64,000 nt of DNA from BRH-c54 sp965284565 (GCA_965284565.1 OZ260100.1:1488001-1552000), one strand, 5' to 3'; shown: positions 43,511 through 53,295, counted from the stretch's first letter. The notes: generated by a model from the sequence alone, not told the origin. Numbers and translations are program-made.

Positions 43511-46063
43511 TTAGTTTCTAAGAATTGTTATTGTGCCTTTATGAAGCTCAATACTATCATCATATTTTTTAATTTCTAAAATGAAGTAATAAGTTCCATC
43601 ACTAACACCATCACCATCCCATTCATTCTTGTAATTTTCTTTTTCATATATTTTCGTTCCCCATCTATTGAAAATTTGTAGGTTATTATTAAAATATTCT
43701 AAGTTTTTGAATACTAAGAAATCATTATGTCCATCTCCATTTGGAGTAAATATATTAGGGATAATAATATCAGAAAGTATTAAATATTCAATAGAAACAT
43801 TATCCTGACAACCTTCAGCAGTTGTAATTAAGAGACTAACATTCATAAACCCTTGTGTATTGTATATATGGGTTGGGTTTTGGATAGTACTTCCATTTCC
43901 ATCACCAAAATTCCATAACCAGCTTATAGGGTTTCCTGAAGACAAATCAGTAAATGTAATTGGCATGCCAGGCTGACCCTGAGCTGATGGATCAATTGAG
44001 AATGCTGCTGTTGGAACAGGGTGCCCATAAACTGTTGCGTAGGCCGTATCATTACAACCAAAATTATCTGTAACTATTACACTTACACCACCTACAGTTG
44101 CGCTAGTTGTAGCACTAGTATCGTTATTAAACCATTCGTAATCTACAAAAGTAGGTGCTACACTTATTGTAGTGTAGTCTCCTGGACAAACAGTGTCTGT
44201 TCCTAATATAGTTGCTTGTGGATTTGAATTAGTTACTGTTATTGCAGGAGAAGTTCCTGTACAGCCATTAGTGTCGGTTACGGTTACAGTGTAAGTTCCT
44301 GTTCCTGTTGTAATGTTTGAAGTGTTTTGTCCGCCAGGGTTCCAAGTATAATTAGTATAGTTTCCTGACACTCCTAACGTTGTCAAGTCATTATTACAAT
44401 AAAAGTCATCACCTGTAATGGTTGGGGTTGGTGATGGAACTTGACTTACCACAAAAGTATCTGTCATTGTACAAACTAAAGTATCAACAGAAAGAATGTA
44501 AGTACCAGGTACTGTAATGGTTGCAAACTGACCAACACAACAAGCCGGAGACCAGTTGTAATTAGTATACCCAGCACCTGCATCAATAACAACAGACCCT
44601 CCAGCACAAATAGCAGTATCAGGAATTTGAGGGCCTACCGCATTTAATACGGTAATAGTTACAGTATCTGTTAAGTTACAAAGACCAGGTACAGAATCAC
44701 TAGTTACTACATAAGTGGTAGTTTGGCTAGGAGTAATAACTGGATTAGCACATGAATCACAAGTTATGTTTGTACCTACATTTATTGGGTCTCCTGCTAT
44801 AGAAGTCCAAACGGGGTTGGTAGCATTAGCTACTTGTAATTGATGACTATTTCCAGTACATATTGTTTGATCTGCCCCAGCATAAACTCCTGTACCAATA
44901 TTAAATGTAACAGAGAAAGAGGTTTGTCCTGCAATTGGACAGAATTGATCTCTAGCAATAAAGTTTACAACAGACCCTGAAAATCCCCCTGTAGCTACCC
45001 AACAAAAGGTTCCTGTTTTAGGGTTTGTACCTGTTTGAGTAAATGTTGCCCCAGGTAGTATGGTTGTACCATTAGTGGTAATATGTAAAGAATCATTAGG
45101 ATCTGCATCATTAAATACTACGTCAAAGCAAACATTGTCTCCTATACATAAATCAATAGTATTGTTGTTAATATTTGCAGAACCTGACACATTGGTAATA
45201 ACAGGAGGAGGCGTAGGAGCTTGATTAGAACAACTTAATACAATAACTTGGAAGTCATGATTAACATAGCCAGTCATATTACCAAAAGCATCAAAAGATT
45301 GAATTTGAATGTTTACTACAAAGTTTCCTGTGGTTGGTTGAGTAAAAGTTAAACAACCTGTAGTTGGATCCCATGTAGAGTTTTGAAGTGGGCTATTAAT
45401 AGAGTATGGAGCTGGATGTGTAATAACTGCACCTGCTCCTCCTTGTGGAGATACTAAAACATAATACAAGCTATCACCTTCAAGGTCAGTTGAGGTTACA
45501 CAATAAGTTGAAGTTTGTCCTGCACAATAGTAAGGAATAGGCTGTGCTGTTACTACAGATGAATTATTACAAGGAGCAGTAACGGTATTTAGTTGAGATT
45601 GAACATAAACATTATTTCCTGATCCACCATTAGTATTCGTAGAGGCATCTCTACAACATAAGTCAAAACTTATACCCCAAGAGTTACAATTTGCAGGAAA
45701 AGTTATTGTTGCTTGATAGGTGTACATCCACGTACCAGGGTTAGTTGAAGGGCCTCCTGAACAACTACTTAATTGTCCTGGACAAATTTGGTTAATATCA
45801 ACAGCTTGTCCTACTTGAGTAAAAGTTGGTGCTATAGGGTTGGTTAACCCACAAGTATTAGTAATATTAAAATAAGAAGCAGACATTGTTGATGGGTGTG
45901 TACCCGGACATGTTCTAAATAAGGTTAATGTAAAGGTATATTCCAAAGGATTATTTGGATTACAAGTCCATGTAATATTTGCCCCTGGAATGTGTGAAGC
46001 ATAGGCATTGTTAGTGGTGAAAAATGCCGCGAATAAGCTTAGTATTAAAAGAATTTTTTTCAT
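43511..46063 (-). CDS. T9SS type-B surface protein (850 residues)
   Basis: Signal peptide LLILSLFAAFFTTNNAYASHIPGA. The N-terminal about 280 residues parallel the 1392-frame protein: NITNTCGL, CRDAS near the middle cysteine region, YCVTSTDLEGDSLYYV. The middle has Ig-like or PKD-like units, among them AAFSIDPSAQGQ and GDGNGSTIQNPTHIYNTQG. The end, IPNIFTPNGDGHNDF, FNRWGTKIYE, EWDGDGVSDGTYYFILE, is the type-B CTD. Exported by T9SS. Transcribed ahead of, but terminated before, its paralogue. Confidence 0.9.
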   Translation of the reverse strand: MKKILLILSLFAAFFTTNNAYASHIPGANITWTCNPNNPLEYTFTLTLFRTCPGTHPSTMSASYFNITNTCGLTNPIAPTFTQVGQAVDINQICPGQLSSCSGGPSTNPGTWMYTYQATITFPANCNSWGISFDLCCRDASTNTNGGSGNNVYVQSQLNTVTAPCNNSSVVTAQPIPYYCAGQTSTYCVTSTDLEGDSLYYVLVSPQGGAGAVITHPAPYSINSPLQNSTWDPTTGCLTFTQPTTGNFVVNIQIQSFDAFGNMTGYVNHDFQVIVLSCSNQAPTPPPVITNVSGSANINNNTIDLCIGDNVCFDVVFNDADPNDSLHITTNGTTILPGATFTQTGTNPKTGTFCWVATGGFSGSVVNFIARDQFCPIAGQTSFSVTFNIGTGVYAGADQTICTGNSHQLQVANATNPVWTSIAGDPINVGTNITCDSCANPVITPSQTTTYVVTSDSVPGLCNLTDTVTITVLNAVGPQIPDTAICAGGSVVIDAGAGYTNYNWSPACCVGQFATITVPGTYILSVDTLVCTMTDTFVVSQVPSPTPTITGDDFYCNNDLTTLGVSGNYTNYTWNPGGQNTSNITTGTGTYTVTVTDTNGCTGTSPAITVTNSNPQATILGTDTVCPGDYTTISVAPTFVDYEWFNNDTSATTSATVGGVSVIVTDNFGCNDTAYATVYGHPVPTAAFSIDPSAQGQPGMPITFTDLSSGNPISWLWNFGDGNGSTIQNPTHIYNTQGFMNVSLLITTAEGCQDNVSIEYLILSDIIIPNIFTPNGDGHNDFLVFKNLEYFNNNLQIFNRWGTKIYEKENYKNEWDGDGVSDGTYYFILEIKKYDDSIELHKGTITILRN

Positions 46064-46252
46064 TTGTATTGTTTTTTAGAATTTAACCAAATTTTAGAAT
46101 TTAAACAAAGATGCTCTTTTTTTTATAAAGGTTGCAAGTTGGGGTAATTTTTTTTAATGAACAAATATATAAGATTATTTTTTATATTAAAATAGCTGTT
46201 ATAAAGTAATGTGTTTAATAACTAGCTTTTAAATAATTGGGCAGTTGTAATA

Positions 46253-46283
46253 AAAAACCCGAAGAGGTTGTCTTCGGATTTTT
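46253..46283 (-). terminator. nrdJ terminator
   Basis: Stem ACCCGAAGA/TCTTCGGAT with one mismatch extended by A/T pairs, a 5-base loop, and six T on the minus strand. It lies 24 bases after the nrdJ stop. Confidence 0.85.
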
Positions 46284-46306
46284 ATACAATGTAAAAATTA
46301 ATTTAA

Positions 46307-48931
46307 TTATCCACACTTAGAATGGCCACAGCTTTTGCAGTTTAAGCATCCTTCTTCATAAACTAAAGAAGGTTCATTACAACTTGGGCAAGTGTTTTCA
46401 GCTGGTTTTGTTCCGTCTGGAATGAATTTTTTAAGTGACCTTACCACACCTTTTTTCCATGTGTTTAAAGTTTCTTCACTTAAGTGTAAATTGTCAACCA
46501 TATCCACTACAAAACTTAATGGCATACCGTGACGTAATACTCCAGAAATTAATTTAGCATAGTTCCAATATTCTTCATTAAAAGTTCTTGATAATCCTTC
46601 AATAGTAGTTTTGTATCCGTGACTATCTTCGTATTGGAAATCGTATCTGGTTTTACCATCTTCAGATTTACTTTTAATTACCCATCCTTTTTTCACTTGA
46701 GATAAAATAGAGAATGATTCTCTTGATGCTCCTGTAAAAATTTCATAAGGTCTTCCGTCTAGTAGCCCAATAACAGCAATCCATTTTTCATTTTCGTTGT
46801 TAAATTGAATAATTTCTGCTTCTAATTTTTCTGGTCGTTTTGGAGCATTTGTTTCTAAAAATTGATTAATAATTTCTTCTTTTTCAGATTTTTTATCATT
46901 AGAAATCAATACACCACTTCTAGAACCATCTCTGTAAACAGTAATTCCCTTACAACCACTTTCCCAACCTGTTTGGTAAATTTGGCTTACCATATCTTCT
47001 GGCACATCATTAGGAACATTTACCGTTACACTAATAGAATGGTCTATCCATTTTTGAACAGCACCTTGTAAACGAACTTTTTCTACCCAATCTACGTCAT
47101 TAGCTGTTGCACCATGATAAGGAGATTTAGCAATAATTTTGTTCAATTCTTCTTCTTCCATTTTAGATACTTCATCAGCATCGTATCCATTTACTTCTAA
47201 CCAAGTAACAAACTTGTGATGAAAAACGTGAAATTCTTCCCAAGAATCGCCTACTTCATCAACAAAATCAACTTTAATTTTTTTATCGTTAGGGTTTACT
47301 TTTCTTCTTCTTTTGTAAGAAACCATAAATACAGGTTCAATTCCTGAAGATGTTTGCGTCATTAAACTTGTTGTTCCTGTTGGAGCAATGGTTAATAAAG
47401 CAATGTTTCTTCTTCCGAATTTAATCATATCATTATAAAGAGCAGGATCTGCATCTTTAATACGATTAATCATTGGGTTTTTTTCTTCTCTAATACTATC
47501 ATAAATTGGGAAAGCACCTCTGTCTTTAGCCATTTCAACTGAAGCACGGTAAGCCGATAATGCAAACTTTTTGTGTACTTCAGTAGAGAATTCTGTAGCT
47601 TCTTTTGTTCCGTATTTTAACCCTAAAGCAGCTAACATATCTCCTTCAGCAGTAATACCAACTCCTGTTCTTCTTCCTTGAATAGATTTGGTTTTTATTT
47701 TTTGCCAAAGGTTTAGTTCTGTTCTTTTTACTTCTGGAGTTTCAGGGTCAGCTTCGATTTTTTCAATTATTCTGTTAACTTTTTCAATTTCTAAATCAAC
47801 AATATCATCCATTACACGTTGTGCAATTTGTGTATGTTTATTGAATTTTTCGTAGTTAAAAGTTGCATTTTCAGTAAATGGGTTATCTACATAACTATAT
47901 AAGTTAACTGCTAATAATCTACAGCTATCGTAAGGACATAATGGAATTTCTCCACATGGATTAGTAGAAACTGTTCTAAAACCTAAATCAGCATAACTAT
48001 CAGGAATAGATTCGTTTATTACTGTATCCCAAAATAAAATCCCTGGTTCTGCAGATTTCCATGCGTTGTGTATGATTTTATCCCAAACTTCTTTTGCATT
48101 TATTGTTTTTGTATATAATGGGTCTTCTGAATTAATTGGATATTGTTGTTTGTATTCTGAGTTGCTTTTTACAGCTCTCATAAATTCATCATCTATTCTA
48201 ACAGAAACATTTGCCCCAGTTACTTTAGTTCCATCCATTTTTGCATCAATAAAGTGTTGAGCATCTGGATGTTTAATAGATATAGAAAGCATTAAAGCTC
48301 CTCTTCTTCCATCTTGAGCTACTTCTCTGGTCGAGTTAGAGTATCTTTCCATAAAAGGAACAACACCTGTAGATGTTAATGCACTGTTTTTAACAGGACT
48401 TCCTTTCGGACGAATGTGAGATAAATCGTGTCCAACGCCACCTCTTCTTTTCATTAATTGAACTTGTTCTTCATCAATTTTCATAACGCCACCATACGAA
48501 TCAGAATTTCCTTCGTTACCAATAACAAAACAATTAGATAATGAGCCTATTTGAAAATCATTACCAATACCTGTCATTGGACCACCTTGAGGAACGATGT
48601 ACTTAAACCCCTTTAAAACATCATAAATTTCCTCTTCAGTATAAGGATTAGCATACTTGTTTTCTATACGAGCAATTTCTTTTGCTAATCTTCTATGCAT
48701 TTGATCAGGATTCGACTCATATATATTACCTTCAGAATCTTTTAAAGCATACTTATTAAGCCATACATTAGCAGCTAATTCATCACCTTTAAAATATTTT
48801 GCTGCTTCAGTTAAAGCTTCCTCGTGAGAGTAGGTTTTCATACTAGTTTCTTCATTTTTTTCGATTTCATTTACTAAAACTTCATCGTTTCTTTTTGTAG
48901 TTTCATCTACATTAATTACTGTTTTCTCCAT
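46307..48931 (-). CDS. nrdJ: adenosylcobalamin-dependent ribonucleotide reductase
   Basis: Class II ribonucleotide reductase reducing ribonucleotides with B12. 874 residues, with GGPMTGIGNDFQIGSLSNCF, RRGGVGHDLSHIRPKGSPV, the active-site STNPCGEIPLCPYDSCRL, TIAPTGTTSLMTQTSSGIEP and a C-terminal redox/zinc tail with four Cys (CPSCNEP, CLNCKSCGHSKCG). The N-terminal extension to Met31 (KTYSHEEAL) is acidic and poorly conserved; the first Met is kept. Convergent terminator downstream, with a 371-base gap upstream and no recognisable B12-box. Confidence 0.95.
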   Translation of the reverse strand: MEKTVINVDETTKRNDEVLVNEIEKNEETSMKTYSHEEALTEAAKYFKGDELAANVWLNKYALKDSEGNIYESNPDQMHRRLAKEIARIENKYANPYTEEEIYDVLKGFKYIVPQGGPMTGIGNDFQIGSLSNCFVIGNEGNSDSYGGVMKIDEEQVQLMKRRGGVGHDLSHIRPKGSPVKNSALTSTGVVPFMERYSNSTREVAQDGRRGALMLSISIKHPDAQHFIDAKMDGTKVTGANVSVRIDDEFMRAVKSNSEYKQQYPINSEDPLYTKTINAKEVWDKIIHNAWKSAEPGILFWDTVINESIPDSYADLGFRTVSTNPCGEIPLCPYDSCRLLAVNLYSYVDNPFTENATFNYEKFNKHTQIAQRVMDDIVDLEIEKVNRIIEKIEADPETPEVKRTELNLWQKIKTKSIQGRRTGVGITAEGDMLAALGLKYGTKEATEFSTEVHKKFALSAYRASVEMAKDRGAFPIYDSIREEKNPMINRIKDADPALYNDMIKFGRRNIALLTIAPTGTTSLMTQTSSGIEPVFMVSYKRRRKVNPNDKKIKVDFVDEVGDSWEEFHVFHHKFVTWLEVNGYDADEVSKMEEEELNKIIAKSPYHGATANDVDWVEKVRLQGAVQKWIDHSISVTVNVPNDVPEDMVSQIYQTGWESGCKGITVYRDGSRSGVLISNDKKSEKEEIINQFLETNAPKRPEKLEAEIIQFNNENEKWIAVIGLLDGRPYEIFTGASRESFSILSQVKKGWVIKSKSEDGKTRYDFQYEDSHGYKTTIEGLSRTFNEEYWNYAKLISGVLRHGMPLSFVVDMVDNLHLSEETLNTWKKGVVRSLKKFIPDGTKPAENTCPSCNEPSLVYEEGCLNCKSCGHSKCG

Positions 48932-49302
48932 TCTGATAAGGGGTTTAAAAGGTTATTAAATTCATGCACTTTTCATCAAAAAATGCTTGTGCAATTTAGA
49001 AAGAGTATTGGCATTTTTTAGCATCTTTTGGAGCATTTTTTTATCAACACTAAGATAAGTTTTAATCTGTGGGGACTTCAACTCGTTTTTGATTTTTTTA
49101 TTAACAACTACATCTTAATAGCATATTTTTTTATATATGAATATTAGTAATTAAAAGACAAAATCTTGATGTTTAACGATGAATATTGATATAGCAAGAG
49201 GAATAAGAAGAAGAAAATAAATTTTATCTATTCTGAAAAACTTAATTTTGATTTTTATATATGACATTTTACTATTATAAAATCGCATAAAACATTTCTT
49301 TA
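48932..49302. other. 371-base intergenic region between nrdJ and ispH
   Basis: Holds the divergent promoters of nrdJ and ispH. A plus-strand TAATTTTG -7 element lies at 49243-49250. A short inverted pair TGCAC/GTGCA occurs at 48965-48969 and 48989-48993. I searched by eye for a cobalamin-riboswitch B12 box and for an NrdR palindrome and saw neither. No gene. Confidence 0.6.
49243..49250 (+). promoter_or_regulatory. -7 element of ispH
   Basis: TAATTTTG matches TAnnTTTG, 52 bases before the ATG at 49303. No TTG at the correct upstream distance. Confidence 0.5.
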
Positions 49303-50517
49303 ATGAAAAAATTTGAAATTCCTATATATTATAAAAGCTCATTTATTTCAGCTATTAAAAATTTACGTAAAGATGCCGATCCACGAAAAAAAGATTTTTC
49401 TCCTACCTTATTAGATTTTGGTTCGGTGCAATTTCTTATTGCTCGTCATTTTGGTTTTTGTTACGGGGTAGAGAATGCCATTGAAATTGCCTATAAAGCT
49501 GTAGAAGAAAATCCTGGAAAGCGAATTTTCTTGTTAAGCCAAATGATTCATAATCCTATAGTGAATCAAGATTTACAAGAAAAAGGTATTCAGTTTATTA
49601 TGGATACAGAAGGCAATCAATTGGTAGAATGGGAAGCACTTAATAGTAATGATATTATTCTTATTCCTGCTTTTGGAACTACCATAGAGATTGAAGAAAA
49701 AATTAATGCCATTGGATTGCAGACTGAAAAATACAATACTACTTGTCCTTTTGTGGAGAAGGTTTGGAAACAGTCTGAAAAATTAGGTAAGACCAATCAT
49801 ACCATTATTATACACGGAAAGCATAAGCACGAAGAAACGAGAGCTACTTTTTCGCATAGCTACCAAAATGCTCCTTCTATTATTATTAAGGATATGAATG
49901 ATGCAGTATTTATTGCTAAGGTAATTTTAGGAGAAATACCTGCTGCCGATTTTTATGAAAAGTTTAAAGGAAGACTTTCTGAAGGTTTTGATGTAGAAAA
50001 ACATTTTGAAAAAATAGGTGTAGTAAACCAAACAACCATGTTGGCAACAGAAACACAGGCTATTGCAGATTATTTTAAACAAGTAATGTTGCAAAAATAT
50101 GGCGAAACCAATATTAAAAATCATTTTGCTGATACCAGAGATACACTTTGTTATGCCACCAATGATAACCAACAAGCTACTTATGCTTTGTTAGAAGAAC
50201 CTGCTGATTTTGCCATAGTGGTGGGTGGGTACAATAGTTCTAATACTTCTCACATAGTGGAGTTGTGCGAAGAAAAATTACCTACTTATTTTATTAGTTC
50301 GGCTAATGAAATAGAAAACCAACACACCATACATCATTTTAATTATAATGCAAAGCAACTAGAAACAACTAATAATTTCATCCCTGAAAAACAACCCGTA
50401 AGAATTATACTGACCAGTGGAGCTTCTTGCCCCGATACCTTAGTAGACGCTGTGTTGGATAAATTACTTTCTTATTTTCCAACAGCTAAAACAAAAGAGG
50501 AAGTTTTGGTAGGATAA
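49303..50517 (+). CDS. ispH: 4-hydroxy-3-methylbut-2-enyl diphosphate reductase, long form
   Basis: Last step of the MEP isoprenoid pathway, giving IPP and DMAPP. 404 residues, longer than the common 280-320-residue enzyme and of the plant/cyanobacterial-like length. The three [4Fe-4S] cysteines are visible at 53 (HFGFCYGVE), 148 (NTTCPFV) and 376 (SGASCPD). The substrate-binding GKHKHEETRATFSHS is present. Start ATG follows a -7 element by about 50 bases. Single gene followed by a REP-like spacer. Confidence 0.95.
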   Translation: MKKFEIPIYYKSSFISAIKNLRKDADPRKKDFSPTLLDFGSVQFLIARHFGFCYGVENAIEIAYKAVEENPGKRIFLLSQMIHNPIVNQDLQEKGIQFIMDTEGNQLVEWEALNSNDIILIPAFGTTIEIEEKINAIGLQTEKYNTTCPFVEKVWKQSEKLGKTNHTIIIHGKHKHEETRATFSHSYQNAPSIIIKDMNDAVFIAKVILGEIPAADFYEKFKGRLSEGFDVEKHFEKIGVVNQTTMLATETQAIADYFKQVMLQKYGETNIKNHFADTRDTLCYATNDNQQATYALLEEPADFAIVVGGYNSSNTSHIVELCEEKLPTYFISSANEIENQHTIHHFNYNAKQLETTNNFIPEKQPVRIILTSGASCPDTLVDAVLDKLLSYFPTAKTKEEVLVG

Positions 50518-50529
50518 GGGTGAATTTTA

Positions 50530-50606
50530 TGCGTCATTGCGAAGCCAAAACGTTGGCATGGAGTGTAGGAGCTGAAGCAATCTGTCTAATCGAAGGACAG
50601 ATTACA
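50530..50606. repeat. REP-like palindrome after ispH
   Basis: The stretch starting GCGTCATTGCGAAGCC and ending in an 8-bp stem AATCTGTC (50579-50586) / GACAGATT (50596-50603) resembles the abundant CGTCATTGCGA...GAAGCAATCT repeats of Bacteroidetes. GC-richer than its surroundings and noncoding. A REP-like element that may also work as a terminator for ispH. Confidence 0.55.
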
Positions 50607-50684
50607 CATCCTATCTAATCCTCCCTTCCAATTTACTTTTCACCATTTTTAAAGAATGTTTTTTTATTTTTAATACAGTAAACC

Positions 50685-51344
50685 CTACTTCCCTCTATTT
50701 TTTTTATTAATGTTTTCCAATATTTCATCTACATCTGCATCTATATCTACATCACCCCATTCATATTGCTCAAAATAATATGCTTCTTCAAATGAGTTAA
50801 AAAAAGATTCATTTATAATAATATTAAAATGGTTAAGATACTCAATAAGAATTTCATTAGTTAAATGATAATGAGCAAAATCACTTTGATTTTCAAAATC
50901 TAATTCCTTCCCACTTTCATAGTATTCCCAACCAATGTCTTTTAAATATTGTAATACTCTTTCTTCTTGTTTTCCATCAACCATTTTCCCATACCTAAAT
51001 TTATACTTACCTGAATTACTATTTTTATCTAACCCGTTAAAAGTAACATCAATAACTTCTATATTATGAGCAACACAAAAATTATTGATAGGATTAGTAT
51101 ATCCATCGCCTACATTAGAAAAAATTACGGTAATGTCTTTATTATTACTCGGTGTCCACATTACTAGTTTAGGATAATAACCTTTAATTTCGGGAGGTAA
51201 AGTAACTTTACTAAAATCTAATTCATTTATTTCAAAATTCCATTTACCTGTTGTATTTAAATACTCATTAAAAGAAGTGAAAATTTTATTTCTTTCTATA
51301 AAAAGAATGGTTATAGGAAATATTTCATAATTATTATATATCAT
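50685..51344 (-). CDS. hypothetical protein, acidic C-terminus
   Basis: 219 residues, no signal peptide or membrane helix, no recognised domain. Aromatic-rich in the middle (KYKFRYGKM, LKDIGWEYYESGKEL). The C-terminal stretch DVDIDADVDEILENINKKN is strongly acidic. Flanked on both sides by REP-like noncoding DNA, without neighbours in the same operon. It may be a horizontally acquired or lineage-restricted gene. I do not know its function. Confidence 0.6.
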   Translation of the reverse strand: MIYNNYEIFPITILFIERNKIFTSFNEYLNTTGKWNFEINELDFSKVTLPPEIKGYYPKLVMWTPSNNKDITVIFSNVGDGYTNPINNFCVAHNIEVIDVTFNGLDKNSNSGKYKFRYGKMVDGKQEERVLQYLKDIGWEYYESGKELDFENQSDFAHYHLTNEILIEYLNHFNIIINESFFNSFEEAYYFEQYEWGDVDIDADVDEILENINKKNRGK

Positions 51345-51393
51345 AACTCCATCTTTTATTATCAGAATTTTGGTGCTGAAGCTCCCCCGTAAA

Positions 51394-51434
51394 CACTAAG
51401 CTGAAGCGTTGACATTTTAGTAGAGGGCTTAGTG
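51394..51434. repeat. inverted repeat upstream of the 219-residue protein
   Basis: Arms CACTAAGC (51394-51401) and GCTTAGTG (51427-51434) with a 25-base spacer, in a GC-richer noncoding patch between pabB and the orphan gene. REP-like. Confidence 0.45.
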
Positions 51435-51521
51435 ATGTAATTCTTAAAAATCATAAAACAAATATACTTTTTTTTACTTGGCGTTTGCCCAACCAATTAG
51501 CTTTACAATGACGATAGGAAC

Positions 51522-52751
51522 CTATCCCTTCAACACCTCTATCATGGCTTTGGCTTTTAGCAGGCATTCTTCGTATTCTTTTTCAGGAACAGATAAAGTA
51601 GTTATGGCTCCCCCAACCATAAAGGATAAATATTTTCGGCTATCATTATAAGTGATGCTACGTATAACCACATTAAAATCAAAATTATTTTCGGGAGTAA
51701 TGTAGCCTACCGTTCCAGAGTAAATGCCTCTTTTGGTGGTTTCATATTTTTCTATTAGCTGCATAGCACTTACTTTTGGAGCCCCTGTCATAGAACCCAT
51801 AGGAAAAAGTGCCTGTATAATTTCTTTAAAAGAGGTGTTTTCTTTTAAAGTTGCCCTAACGGTAGAAATCATTTGGTGCACTTGCGGAAAGGTATAAATA
51901 CCACAAAGTTCATCTACTTTTACAGAGTCTTTTTGAGCAATTTTAGATAAATCGTTACGTACCAAATCTACTATCATTACATTTTCGCTACGTTCTTTTT
52001 GGTCTTGAGATAGTATTTGTTTTAGCTGTTCATCTTCCTGTTGGTTTTTACCTCTTTTAATAGTACCTTTTATAGGTTGAGAAATTATTTGGCTTCCTGT
52101 TTTTTGAATAAACCTTTCGGGAGAAGCACAAAGCAAATATTTATCATCTTGTTTTACAAAGCAAGAGAAAGGTGTAGGTGATTTTTCGTTAAGCAAAAAA
52201 TAATAGTCAATTGGGTTAATAGCTACATTTTCAGCATAAAATTCCTGACAAAAATTTACTTCATAAATATCGCCCAACTGAATGTGGTTTTTTAGTGCTG
52301 TTACTTTTTCTAAATATTCCGTTTTGCTAATTCTACTTTTAACAGTTATAGGTTGTTTTACTTCAACATCAGGTAATTTATAAGTTGAAATGTTGTTGAG
52401 TATTGCATTGATTTCATTACTAGAATAATGTTCCTTATTATAAAGGAGTTGACTATTTTCTCCTTCTAATACAAATAACAATTGTGGGGTAAAAAAATGT
52501 TTCTCAGGAAACTGAATACCATCAGGGTGATTAGAGCTTAATTTTTCAATCTGATTTTTGTAATCGTAACTGATAAAGCCAAATTGCCAACTGTTTTCGT
52601 TACATTCATTGTTATCGGAAATAGCAATAAAATTTTTGGTTGAAGGATGATTGCTGTTAAGAAAAACAACGTTTTTTGCATCGCTAAAATAGTGCAATAG
52701 TTGTTGCTGAAAAATAATTGTATTGGGTATTTTAATGTCTAAACAGTTCAC
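51522..52751 (-). CDS. pabB: aminodeoxychorismate synthase component I
   Basis: Chorismate to 4-amino-4-deoxychorismate for folate synthesis, with a PabA glutaminase. 409 residues in the chorismate-binding fold: GDIYEVNFCQEF, RFIQK, SQPIKGTIKRG (the Lys-containing PIKGT form of PabB rather than the PIAGT of TrpE), ENVMIVDLVRNDL, PMGSMTGAPKVSAMQLIEKY and GIYSGTVGYI. It is preceded by the toxin-antitoxin pair with a 4-base gap on the same strand. PabA is not in the window. Confidence 0.92.
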   Translation of the reverse strand: MNCLDIKIPNTIIFQQQLLHYFSDAKNVVFLNSNHPSTKNFIAISDNNECNENSWQFGFISYDYKNQIEKLSSNHPDGIQFPEKHFFTPQLLFVLEGENSQLLYNKEHYSSNEINAILNNISTYKLPDVEVKQPITVKSRISKTEYLEKVTALKNHIQLGDIYEVNFCQEFYAENVAINPIDYYFLLNEKSPTPFSCFVKQDDKYLLCASPERFIQKTGSQIISQPIKGTIKRGKNQQEDEQLKQILSQDQKERSENVMIVDLVRNDLSKIAQKDSVKVDELCGIYTFPQVHQMISTVRATLKENTSFKEIIQALFPMGSMTGAPKVSAMQLIEKYETTKRGIYSGTVGYITPENNFDFNVVIRSITYNDSRKYLSFMVGGAITTLSVPEKEYEECLLKAKAMIEVLKG

Positions 52752-52755
52752 TTAA

Positions 52756-53022
52756 TCACGGAAACAAGTTGTAAATGTCATTTCTTTTAACAAACCTTGC
52801 TAAGATTACAGTATTATCTTCATAATAAAAGCCTAAACGGTAATCGCCTATTCTAATTCGGTAAGCTGTGGGGTGACCTTTCATTTTTTTAAGATTTTTA
52901 ATGTCTTCTAATTTTTTAACCTCGCTAATATTGTTAACTACCGCAATAATTTTATCAATAAGCTTTTGGTCTTTGATTTTCTTTACATCTTTAGTAATAG
53001 CTTTAGAATAAATTATTTTCAT
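52756..53022 (-). CDS. RelE/ParE-type toxin
   Basis: 88 residues, basic. IIYSKAITKDVKKIKDQKL at the N-terminus, then the conserved core KKMKGHPTAYRIRIGDYRLGFYYEDN, with the RxRxGDYRxxF pattern of the RelE/YafQ/HigB superfamily, whose members are ribosome-dependent mRNA interferases or gyrase toxins. It lies 18 bases after its antitoxin and only 4 bases before pabB, an unusually tight junction with a housekeeping gene. Confidence 0.88.
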   Translation of the reverse strand: MKIIYSKAITKDVKKIKDQKLIDKIIAVVNNISEVKKLEDIKNLKKMKGHPTAYRIRIGDYRLGFYYEDNTVILARFVKRNDIYNLFP

Positions 53023-53040
53023 TTGACTTTAAGTATAAGT

Positions 53041-53295
53041 TTACTTTTCATTCAACGCTTTAAAAAACTCGGCTTTACTCACAGTATCGTCAACATCTAC
53101 TTGTTGCATTAACATTAGCAAACCTAAATCTTCTTTTTCTTCTATACTAAGGTTTTTATAACGTTGTTTTTCTTTTTGTTGAACAAACCAACTTACTGCC
53201 TGTTCCATTAAGCCTTTAACACTCATGTCTTCTAGTGCCGCAATAATTTTAAGCTTAGTTAAAGTGGTTTCGTCTATGTCGATGTTTTTTCTCAT
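53041..53295 (-). CDS. ribbon-helix-helix antitoxin
   Basis: 84 residues. The N-terminal 45 residues, MRKNIDIDETTLTKLKIIA with GLMEQAV following, fit a ribbon-helix-helix DNA-binding domain; the C-terminus is acidic and binds the toxin. Upstream it has a promoter with TATATTTG and repeated ACAATATATA sites, implying self-repression. The toxin gene follows 18 bases later. Confidence 0.8.
   Translation of the reverse strand: MRKNIDIDETTLTKLKIIAALEDMSVKGLMEQAVSWFVQQKEKQRYKNLSIEEKEDLGLLMLMQQVDVDDTVSKAEFFKALNEK

Noticed and set aside
48932..49302. Cobalamin riboswitch upstream of nrdJ
   Set aside because: No GCCACTG-type B12 box or plausible core was seen on either strand by eye.
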